Assembly (NCBI GenBank): GCA_023264075.1
Contig: JALQTG010000171.1
Location: 1-7,665, forward strand
DNA length: 7,665 bases
From: Crocinitomicaceae bacterium
GTDB lineage: Bacteria > Bacteroidota > Bacteroidia > Flavobacteriales_D > Crocinitomicaceae
Direction: 5' to 3'
Part shown: positions 1-5,726 of the stretch, in pieces
Position numbering within the stretch: the first letter of the stretch is position 1
How the letters are laid out: the number at the start of each line of letters is the position of its first letter
The notes under the pieces: generated by a model
Told to the model about the DNA's origin: nothing
Databases searched by the model: none
Seen by the model: the letters and a program-made list of their open reading frames with translations, nothing else
Program-made: the position numbers and the translations under genes

Positions 1-845
1 CGTTCTCATTGCTTTTCACAGGATGTCAAGATGAGGCAGGCGTTAAGCAAGTTGAGCTAGAAGTATCAAACCAAACCTCAGAAGAATCAATCAATAATGT
101 TGTATACACGATTCCTTCCCCAAATGAGCAATTCGATTTATTACAGAATATTGGAGGAGAGTTGAATCTACTTTTGATTCACGATTTGGAAAGTTTAGAT
201 AAATATTCATCACCAAAATCGATTTCGTTAAATCTCGGGGTATATACCGCTGATGCTTCGTACCTGATGCGCTACAATCAAGGTAAAAGCGTTTTTATGA
301 ATTATGTATCGGGTTTAGATAGATTAGCAACCAAACTCGGTGTTTCTCAGTTGTTTGGGGAAGAGTTATTAATAATGATAGAGGAAGCAGAAGATAATTC
401 TGAACTACTATATGATATTTCTGCTGATAATTACTTAAAGGTATATAACAAGATGGTTGAAAATGACAAGTCACCCGAATTGGCGATGATTCTCGCTGGT
501 GGATGGATTGAAACCATGCATATATTATTTCACTCCGCAGGTGAATACAATGACGATTTACTCATTCAGGAATGTATAACTGAACAACGATATGTGTTAG
601 AGAATTTGATTGATTTTATGAGTGAATACGAAAACAATGATGATGTTAAAGAAGTACTTGATCTGTTAGCTTCGGTTGAACTAGCTTACGAATCATTAGA
701 CTGTGAATCTACTGAGGTAGAGGTGAAAAAAGAAGAAGGAAATTCTATGGTTTTATATGGAGGTGATTCATGCTTATTTACGGCCGATTCGTATAATTCA
801 ATGAAAGAATTAATCAACAAACTAAGAAATACGATTACATCATAA
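1..845 (+). CDS. Lipoprotein of unknown function (5' end outside the window)
   Basis: The reading frame is open from the window edge, and its first visible residues (F-S-L-L-F-T-G-C) are the end of a lipoprotein signal peptide. The lipobox cysteine is at 24-26, so the true start lies upstream; the TTG at 9 is a signal-peptide leucine, not a start. The mature protein of about 273 residues is acidic and largely helical. Counting from the codon at 9, recognisable blocks are YTIPSP (33-38), LNLGVYTADASY (74-85) and LAGGWIETMH (162-171). These resemble, from memory, an uncharacterised Bacteroidota lipoprotein family with an IPSP block, a NLGVYxADxSY block and a GGWIE block. No catalytic motif is visible. 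Three further cysteines lie in the C-terminal third. The next gene starts 10 nt downstream, suggesting cotranscription. Envelope location is well supported by the lipobox; function is unknown. Confidence 0.8.
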   Translation, partial: FSLLFTGCQDEAGVKQVELEVSNQTSEESINNVVYTIPSPNEQFDLLQNIGGELNLLLIHDLESLDKYSSPKSISLNLGVYTADASYLMRYNQGKSVFMNYVSGLDRLATKLGVSQLFGEELLIMIEEAEDNSELLYDISADNYLKVYNKMVENDKSPELAMILAGGWIETMHILFHSAGEYNDDLLIQECITEQRYVLENLIDFMSEYENNDDVKEVLDLLASVELAYESLDCESTEVEVKKEEGNSMVLYGGDSCLFTADSYNSMKELINKLRNTITS

Positions 846-855
846 ATTAAACAAA

Positions 856-1359
856 ATGAAAATAGTTTTAAACATAGTAACGATAGTCTTTGCAGTTTTT
901 GCCTCACACATCTCATTCACTCAATGTCCTTCGCCATCTCAACTGATGAAGCCGGACAGAAAGTCCGGCTGGTCTGAAAGTTCTCAGTCAAAGTCAGGTG
1001 CTTTGATGTCAGGACAAGAATATACATACACATTTATTGCCCAAAGAGGTATGGAGTATAAAGTGAATGCTTTTGCTGGAGTTGACGTAATAAGTTCTGA
1101 AAATATAGATTTCAAGTTATATTATACCGAGGTCGAAAAAAACATGATTGATGGTGAGTGGGTGTATGATAGAGTAGATAAAGTGGTATTCGATAGTAAA
1201 TCAAATAAAGAAGATGAAGGAGAAATTACGTTCTCTTCTTCTAAAACGCGTAAGCTAACCATGAAGCTTTCTCTTACCTCTTTTGAAAAAGAGAATGTTG
1301 TTCAGTGTGTAGCAATATGTGTTGAGACACGCCGGATGCCTGATATTGGGCTTAAATGA
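856..1359 (+). CDS. Small secreted protein of unknown function
   Basis: This 167-residue protein has a typical Sec signal peptide: K at position 2, then a hydrophobic stretch to about residue 17, with cleavage likely just before Q23-C24. The mature part begins CPSPSQLMKP, followed by a QSKSGAL segment (44-50) and alternating hydrophobic residues (YTYTFIAQRGMEYKV, 56-70) that suggest a beta-sandwich. Near the C-terminus two cysteines (C151, C155) sit in a VQCVAICVE segment and could pair with each other or with C24 in the oxidising periplasm. The pattern resembles an uncharacterised Bacteroidota exported family, but I know of no function. The gene starts 10 nt after the lipoprotein gene behind an A-rich leader with no Shine-Dalgarno, and is followed 16 nt later by an intrinsic terminator, so the two genes probably form one transcript. 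Confidence 0.85.
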   Translation: MKIVLNIVTIVFAVFASHISFTQCPSPSQLMKPDRKSGWSESSQSKSGALMSGQEYTYTFIAQRGMEYKVNAFAGVDVISSENIDFKLYYTEVEKNMIDGEWVYDRVDKVVFDSKSNKEDEGEITFSSSKTRKLTMKLSLTSFEKENVVQCVAICVETRRMPDIGLK

Positions 1360-1375
1360 TTTGTTCAAAGTGCTT

Positions 1376-1408
1376 AAAAAGGCTACTCCTTCTCGAGTAG
1401 CCTTTTTT
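1376..1408 (+). terminator. Intrinsic terminator after the secreted-protein unit
   Basis: An 8-bp perfect stem (GGCTACTC at 1381-1388 with GAGTAGCC at 1395-1402) encloses a 6-nt loop and is followed by six T residues (1403-1408). Five A residues at 1376-1380 precede it and can extend the stem through A-T pairs. The position, 16 nt past the stop of the upstream gene, fits Rho-independent termination of that unit. The near symmetry means it could also act on the minus strand, but no minus-strand gene ends here. Confidence 0.93.
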
Positions 1409-1474
1409 GATACTATCTGTTGTGACGGTTGTATCTTATAATCCTAAATAGATTCTCTTTTTATTGATAGAAGC

Positions 1475-2506
1475 ATGAATTTAAATGACAAAATAGAATT
1501 TTCAGATAACAAAATCTTGTTGTTTGAAAAAAAGTTATCCGAGACCAAAAAAGTAGTAATTACTTCTCATAAATCTCCAGATGGTGATTCGGTTGGAAGT
1601 AGCTTGGCGCTTTACCTTTACTTAACAAAAAAGGGGTTTAAAGTTACTGTTTGTCATCCTGATCCAGCTCCTCCATTCTTGAATTGGTTATTTGGTTTTG
1701 ATAAAATTCTTAATCTTGAAGAAGATTTTATACATGTGGATCAATTGATCAATGATGCAGATATTATTTTCTGTCTAGACTACAATGCATTAAATAGAAC
1801 AGGTAACGAAATGGAATCTTTGATTCACAGGTCTGGTGCTTACCGAATCATGATAGATCATCATTTGTATCCTTCAGATGAATTTGATTTGAGTTTTTCG
1901 GATATAAACTCATGCTCTACTGCTCAATTGATTTTTGACTTTATCGTTGCTTTAGGCGATCGTGAATTGGTTGACGTGAACATGGGAGAGGCAATCTATT
2001 GTGGAATCATGACGGATAGTGGTTCCTTTCGTTTTCCAAGTACAACGCCTCATACCCATGAGGTAATTGCTGAATTACTTCGTATAGGTGTCTCTAATGC
2101 CAAAGTGCACGAGGCTGTTTTTGACACAAATACCCTGGGGCGGTTAAAATTGCGTGGATATGCGATTGACAATAAGCTGGAGGTGTTGGAAGACCAGCAC
2201 ACCGCTATCATGTCATTAACCAAATCAGAACTTATACGTTACAACTATCAGAAAGGAGATACGGAAGGATTAGTAAATGTTGGTTTATCCATATTGGGAG
2301 TAGAAAAGAGTATATTTCTATCCGAGGGCGACGGGTATATTAAGATGTCTTTTCGTTCAAAGGGTGAAGATAATCCGATTAATGAAATGGCGTCTAAATA
2401 CTTTCATGGGGGAGGTCATGCCAATGCATCTGGAGGGAAATTTGAAGGAACCATAGAAGAGGCGATTGCCGAAGTTAAAAGGGTATTACCAGAATTTAAG
2501 AAATAA
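1475..2506 (+). CDS. nrnA: DHH/DHHA1 phosphoesterase, NrnA-like nanoRNase / pAp phosphatase
   Basis: This 343-residue cytoplasmic protein has the full DHH-DHHA1 architecture. The N-terminal metal site is visible as H32 with D36 and D38 (SHKSPDGDSVGS), D102 (FCLDYN), the DHH signature D128-H129-H130 (MIDHH) and D181 (MTDSGSFRF). The C-terminal DHHA1 substrate-binding domain ends in the glycine-rich GGGHANASGG at 312-321. All expected metal ligands are present and the length is normal for the family. Known members are Mn-dependent and degrade 2-5 nt RNAs from the ends; many also dephosphorylate 3'-phosphoadenosine-5'-phosphate or cleave pApA. Which activity dominates here cannot be told from sequence. 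ATG 1475 follows a weak purine stretch (GATAGAAG). The gene opens a unit with two FKBP lipoproteins (3 nt to the next start). The upstream gap of 66 nt after the terminator must hold its promoter, but I see no clear match. Confidence 0.9.
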   Translation: MNLNDKIEFSDNKILLFEKKLSETKKVVITSHKSPDGDSVGSSLALYLYLTKKGFKVTVCHPDPAPPFLNWLFGFDKILNLEEDFIHVDQLINDADIIFCLDYNALNRTGNEMESLIHRSGAYRIMIDHHLYPSDEFDLSFSDINSCSTAQLIFDFIVALGDRELVDVNMGEAIYCGIMTDSGSFRFPSTTPHTHEVIAELLRIGVSNAKVHEAVFDTNTLGRLKLRGYAIDNKLEVLEDQHTAIMSLTKSELIRYNYQKGDTEGLVNVGLSILGVEKSIFLSEGDGYIKMSFRSKGEDNPINEMASKYFHGGGHANASGGKFEGTIEEAIAEVKRVLPEFKK

Positions 2507-2509
2507 ATA

Positions 2510-3025
2510 ATGCGCTATATTTTTCTAGTCACCTTATTGGTAGGAGTATTTAGTTGTGAACCTAAACAGGAATCATCTGAAAAGTCAGTGGATTGGTCGA
2601 AAGAGAAAAGTACCGATTTGGCAAAGGATATCGTTTTTGAAGAACAAATCGATATTCAACTGTACTTGAAACGACGACCAGATTGGAAAATGATTCCAAC
2701 CGGAACTGGATTACAATATTGGATATATGAGGATCACAAAGGGGAGACCGCAAAAGAAGGGGATATTGTTGAAGTGGCATTTGAAGTAAGGTTATTAGAT
2801 GATTCATTGTGTTACAAAACAGAAGCCTCTGAAGTAGCGACTTTTAAAGTGGACAAAAGTGATGTGGAAACGGGTGTTCAAGAAGGTGTGAAGTACTTAT
2901 CCAAAGGAGATAAGGCGAAGTTGATTATTCCAAGTCATTTAGGTCATGGATTGGTAGGTGATTTGAATAGGATACCGCCGTTACAAGCCCTTGTTGTTGA
3001 TGTTGAAGTGGTAGATATTAAGTAG
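2510..3025 (+). CDS. GldI-like FKBP-fold lipoprotein
   Basis: This 171-residue protein starts with a lipoprotein signal peptide; the lipobox ends at C16 (GVFSC). A short charged linker follows, then an FKBP fold from about residue 61: MIPTGTGLQYWI strand (61-72), EGDIVEVAFEVRL (83-95), GVQEGVKYLSKGDKAKLIIP (122-141) and IPPLQALVVDVEVVDI (155-170). The linker (IQLYLKRRPDWKMIPTG) and the PSHLGHGLVGDLNRI block match my memory of GldI, the FKBP lipoprotein required for gliding in Flavobacterium johnsoniae. Several residues that line the FKBP12 pocket look replaced: the Trp59 position by V123, the Tyr82 position by H146, the Phe99 position by V163, and no FD pair near 102. It may therefore be a weak isomerase or a chaperone only. 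It likely sits on an envelope membrane facing the periplasm. It is 3 nt after nrnA and 1 nt before the next gene. The fold is secure, the GldI assignment less so. Confidence 0.82.
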   Translation: MRYIFLVTLLVGVFSCEPKQESSEKSVDWSKEKSTDLAKDIVFEEQIDIQLYLKRRPDWKMIPTGTGLQYWIYEDHKGETAKEGDIVEVAFEVRLLDDSLCYKTEASEVATFKVDKSDVETGVQEGVKYLSKGDKAKLIIPSHLGHGLVGDLNRIPPLQALVVDVEVVDIK

Positions 3026-3026
3026 T

Positions 3027-3899
3027 ATGAAAAAGATAGTATTTTTGTTAATAGCAACAGTTCTAATAACGTCATGTAACCTGAATGGCGTTGAAAATGA
3101 ATCGTTAACTACTTCTGAGTTAGATTCATTGCTCTTTGGAGATGGGGTCGAAACAACAAACGAAGATTCGTTAGTCAAGCCAGATAATAAGCTGGATACA
3201 GCGGCTGTTGATGTTGTTACTTATGATAATGGTATTCGTATAAAATGGTTCGAACGAGGAGAAGGAGAACTCATCAAGAAGAACGATTTGATTGCCATTG
3301 ATTACCGAAACCAATTAGAGAATGGTACAGTATATGACGGGAACCATCTCGTAAAAAAACCGCACATTCCTTTTTTTGTTGGGTGGAATCAGCAGACTAA
3401 GGGATGGGACTTTGCATTGACGAAATTGCGTGTAGGTGATGAGGTTGAAATATTTATTCCGTCAGAGTTAGCAAGGGGGGTAAAAGGAATTCCTGGAGTT
3501 GTCCCTCCAAATGCGAATAATGTACTACTTCTTAAGGCAGTTAAACAGATGGAGCCGGATTATATCGAGGATGGTATTCGAACTTGGATTGTTGAAAAAA
3601 CAAAAGAAAACAGAACTGCCATAGCCCATGATTCAAATGTTAGCATTCATTACTGGGTAAGTGCTGAATCAAAACCGCGCTATGATAATAGCTATAAACG
3701 AAAATTGCCATTTGATTTAAAAATGGGAGACGGGAACATTGTTCCTGGTTTATATAAAGCGTTGCTTAGGGGTAAGAAGGGAGATAAAATGATGATTCAT
3801 ATTCCTGCAATAGAAGCTTATGGACTTAATGGATTACCGGGATTAGTTCCAAAGAATGAGGATATATTCTACGACCTTATTGTGTTGGACGTCAACTAA
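3027..3899 (+). CDS. Lipoprotein with two tandem FKBP-type peptidyl-prolyl isomerase domains
   Basis: The 290-residue protein begins with a lipoprotein signal peptide ending at C17 (LITSC), then an acidic low-complexity linker to about residue 62. FKBP domain 1 covers about 65-175 and domain 2 about 182-290. The two halves share the same order of motifs: DNGIR / EDGIR, a YxN or YxV strand, a YD pair (103-104; 219-220), a GDEVEIFIP / GDKMMIHIP strand, and a GIPGVVP / GLPGLVP loop. Domain 1 keeps the pocket tryptophan (W127) but has R150 at the Tyr82 position; domain 2 has L242 at the Trp position but keeps Y265 (AYG) and Y282. The known family role is cis-trans isomerisation of X-Pro bonds in exported proteins; activity here is inferred. 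It begins 1 nt after the GldI-like gene and its stop overlaps the ispH stop on the other strand by 4 nt, so no terminator separates them. Confidence 0.87.
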   Translation: MKKIVFLLIATVLITSCNLNGVENESLTTSELDSLLFGDGVETTNEDSLVKPDNKLDTAAVDVVTYDNGIRIKWFERGEGELIKKNDLIAIDYRNQLENGTVYDGNHLVKKPHIPFFVGWNQQTKGWDFALTKLRVGDEVEIFIPSELARGVKGIPGVVPPNANNVLLLKAVKQMEPDYIEDGIRTWIVEKTKENRTAIAHDSNVSIHYWVSAESKPRYDNSYKRKLPFDLKMGDGNIVPGLYKALLRGKKGDKMMIHIPAIEAYGLNGLPGLVPKNEDIFYDLIVLDVN

Positions 3900-5131
3900 A
3901 CAGTGTAACGAGCTTCAGTTTCAGTCATAACTGTTTCAAAATCCTTTACTCCATCGTAAAACGACATTATTTCGTGAATGACACGATCTACCATCGCATC
4001 TGGACAAGAAGCACCTGAGGTGATGATGAAAGTCGGTTTTTCACCAGTTGGAAGATAATTGGTAGAAACACGTTCCTGCTTAGCGTGAATATCAAAGTGG
4101 TGAATTTCTGACGAGCTTTTAATATCATTGACATTTCGAATGAAATACGTTGGGAATTTTGGCTCTAATAGCTCCACTAAATGGGTCGTGTTCGAGCTGT
4201 TGTATCCTCCCACAACGACAGCCATGTCAGCGGAAACAGATAGCAGTCCGAGCGTAGAATTTTGGTTGTCATTTGTCGCGTAGCAAAGTGTATCTCGCGT
4301 ATCGGCGAAGTGTTGACTTATTGACTCAGCTCCATATTTTCTCACCATCGTTAATCGCACAAAGTCGGCAATTTCTTGAGTTTCCGACGCCAACATTGTT
4401 GTTTGATTAACAACCCCTACTTTCGTTAAGTGTTGGTCAACATCAAATCCCTCCGTGCATTTCCCTTTAAAAAAAGCGTCGAAGTCTGATTTTGGTCGAT
4501 TTCCTAAGATGATATCTGCAAGAATTTGTGTCTCTGCTAAGTCTTTTACTATAATGGACGGAGCAGATTGGGAACTATGTGAAAATGTGGCGCGCGTTTC
4601 CTCGTGGCTATATTTTCCATGAATAATAATCGTATGCTCCTGTTGTCCTAATTTTTCAGAACGATTCCAAACTTTTTCAACAAAAGGACATGTGGTGTTG
4701 TATTTTTGAACGTCAACCCCAAGTTCTTCTAATTGATTCATTATTTCTAGAGTCGCACCAAATGCTGGGATAATTACTACATCTTCTTTTCGGAGTGATT
4801 CAAATGGGATTAATTGATTTCCTTCCGTATCTTGAAGAAACTGTATGCCGTGAGATGTTAGGTCATTATTTACGTCTGGGTTATGAATCATTTGACTCAA
4901 CAGAAAGATCCGTTTTCCTTTATTTTCAGCTAATGCCCGATATGAAATTTCAATGGCATTTTCGACCCCATAGCAAAAACCAAAATGACGTGCAATGTAA
5001 AATTGAATAGATCCGACGTCGAGTAACGTAGGTTCGAAATCTCTTTTTCTCGGGTCCAAAGCCTTTCTAAGGTTTTTTACCTTAGAAATTATTGGTGACT
5101 TATAAAATGCTGGGATTTCGAATTGTTTCAT
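3896..5131 (-). CDS. ispH: 4-hydroxy-3-methylbut-2-enyl diphosphate reductase (IspH/LytB), long Bacteroidota form
   Basis: IspH catalyses the last step of the MEP pathway, reducing HMBPP to IPP and DMAPP with an iron-sulfur cluster, in the cytoplasm. The three cluster cysteines are visible: C53 (HFGFCYGVENAI), C148 (NTTCPFVEKVW) and C283 (DTLCYATNDNQ). Other family residues are H83 (MIHN), H176 with E178 (HEET), the QTT motif (243-245), SSN (312-314) and GAS (373-375). The protein has 411 residues against about 316 in E. coli. The excess is an N-terminal extension of about 40 residues before the first cluster motif and an insertion around 200-235. Both fit my recollection of flavobacterial IspH. 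The position of E. coli His74 appears to be F124. A GAGAGAAA purine run precedes the ATG, and a Bacteroidota-like -7 box lies 22 nt upstream. The gene is convergent with the FKBP gene, overlapping it by 4 nt. Confidence 0.96.
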   Translation of the reverse strand: MKQFEIPAFYKSPIISKVKNLRKALDPRKRDFEPTLLDVGSIQFYIARHFGFCYGVENAIEISYRALAENKGKRIFLLSQMIHNPDVNNDLTSHGIQFLQDTEGNQLIPFESLRKEDVVIIPAFGATLEIMNQLEELGVDVQKYNTTCPFVEKVWNRSEKLGQQEHTIIIHGKYSHEETRATFSHSSQSAPSIIVKDLAETQILADIILGNRPKSDFDAFFKGKCTEGFDVDQHLTKVGVVNQTTMLASETQEIADFVRLTMVRKYGAESISQHFADTRDTLCYATNDNQNSTLGLLSVSADMAVVVGGYNSSNTTHLVELLEPKFPTYFIRNVNDIKSSSEIHHFDIHAKQERVSTNYLPTGEKPTFIITSGASCPDAMVDRVIHEIMSFYDGVKDFETVMTETEARYTV

Positions 5132-5153
5132 AACGTATTTCTCTCAATTGCTG

Positions 5154-5161
5154 CAAAGATA
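5154..5161 (-). promoter_or_regulatory. Candidate Bacteroidota -7 promoter box for ispH
   Basis: On the minus strand this reads TATCTTTG, a full match to the Bacteroidota -7 consensus TAnnTTTG. It lies 22 nt before the ispH ATG, which would give a short leader of about 15 nt. No TTG is seen at the expected -33 spacing, so only half of the promoter is supported. It would let ispH be transcribed independently of the upstream zinc-ribbon gene. Confidence 0.45.
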
Positions 5162-5223
5162 ACCCTTAACTACTCGTTTTGTTTTATTCAGATAATTATT
5201 TTTCTGTATACTACCGTAACATA

Positions 5224-5595
5224 TTAGCGAACGTATTCCTGCTTGTGCACCAACATGAATTTATTGTCTTCGAGACGAATGTAACCTCTGTCATAACAAA
5301 AGTAGTAGGTGTCCCCTTTTTTTGTTTCGTAAATGTTCGTGAAATAGTGAAAGTTGAACCCTTCTTCGGCGAGCAAGAGAGCGTCTACCGTCTTTTTTCC
5401 GGAAGGATTTAATGTGTCCAGAATTCTTCTGTTCTTCCGCAGGATATTGTTGATTCTTCGCATGTAATTATTAGCGTCTTCATGGAGTCGGTTATTGTAG
5501 GAGTTGCGGCAATAATCACCACAAAACTTTTGATCTTTTCGTCCATTTAAACGTCCTGAACATTCTAGGCATTTTCTTTCTGTTGTTTGAGGCAT
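5224..5595 (-). CDS. Small zinc-ribbon protein of unknown function
   Basis: This 123-residue protein carries a compact N-terminal treble-clef or zinc-ribbon-like motif with four cysteines: C9-x2-C12, then C25-x3-C29 (KFCGDYCR). A positively charged helical part follows (RNSYNNRLHEDANNYMRRINN then RKNRR, 30-57), then a second conserved part with GFNFHYFTNIYETKKG (79-94) and a YYFCYDRGY strand (96-105). From memory it matches a widespread, uncharacterised Bacteroidota family with the same Cys set, an NNILRKNRRIL helix and a GFNFxYFT block. The basic region suggests nucleic-acid or ribosome contact, which is inference only. There is no signal peptide or membrane segment, so it should be cytoplasmic. 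It lies upstream of ispH in the same direction with a 92-nt gap, and divergently from moxR. Confidence 0.85.
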   Translation of the reverse strand: MPQTTERKCLECSGRLNGRKDQKFCGDYCRNSYNNRLHEDANNYMRRINNILRKNRRILDTLNPSGKKTVDALLLAEEGFNFHYFTNIYETKKGDTYYFCYDRGYIRLEDNKFMLVHKQEYVR

Positions 5596-5726
5596 CTGAG
5601 CGCAATTAAAGGATTTAATAAGTTTTTTACGTATAATATTAGGTTAAGCAATGTTAACAAAAATTAACAGCACATGCAAACCCACGCGGGGGAGTATAGT
5701 GATATTTGTACGTAAAGTACGTTTCT
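5596..5726. promoter_or_regulatory. Divergent intergenic region between the zinc-ribbon gene and moxR
   Basis: This 131-nt region must hold the starts of two divergent transcripts. For the minus strand there is a weak pair: TTG (plus-strand CAA at 5658-5660), a 19-nt spacer and TATTATAC (5631-5638), which fits the -33/-7 spacing but poorly matches the -7 consensus. For moxR, GATATTTG at 5701-5708 matches the last part of TAnnTTTG without a -33 TTG. Inverted repeats lie at 5652-5669 (TGTTAA with TTAACA) and 5710-5722 (ACGTA with TACGT). TTAA occurs at 5644, 5654 and 5664, exactly 10 bp apart. No gene or stable RNA is seen here. Individual promoter assignments are low confidence. Confidence 0.4.

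Noticed and set aside
686..916. Minus-strand open frame of 76 codons
   Set aside because: It lies antisense across the end of the lipoprotein gene and the signal peptide of the next gene, with low-complexity content and no family features.
1409..1474. TATAAT at 1437-1442 and TATCTTAT at 1432-1439 as an nrnA promoter
   Set aside because: No TTG lies at a workable spacing for either the sigma70-like or the Bacteroidota type, so the match is not better than expected in AT-rich DNA.
2562..3178. Minus-strand open frames of 81 and 65 codons over the FKBP genes
   Set aside because: Both are antisense to well-supported genes and show no motif or start context.
3898..3936. Inverted repeat at the FKBP-ispH junction as an intrinsic terminator
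   Set aside because: The stem is short and AT-rich, the loop is 25 nt, and no T-run follows on either strand, so I list it only as an observation.
4795..5412. Plus-strand open frames of 71 and 77 codons
   Set aside because: The first is antisense to ispH; the second is mostly antisense to the zinc-ribbon gene, beginning in the 92-nt gap. Neither resembles a protein family.
5706..5726. Extended moxR start at TTG 5706
   Set aside because: The seven extra residues are not family-like and cover a possible promoter box and a palindrome; ATG 5727 gives a normal N-terminus.
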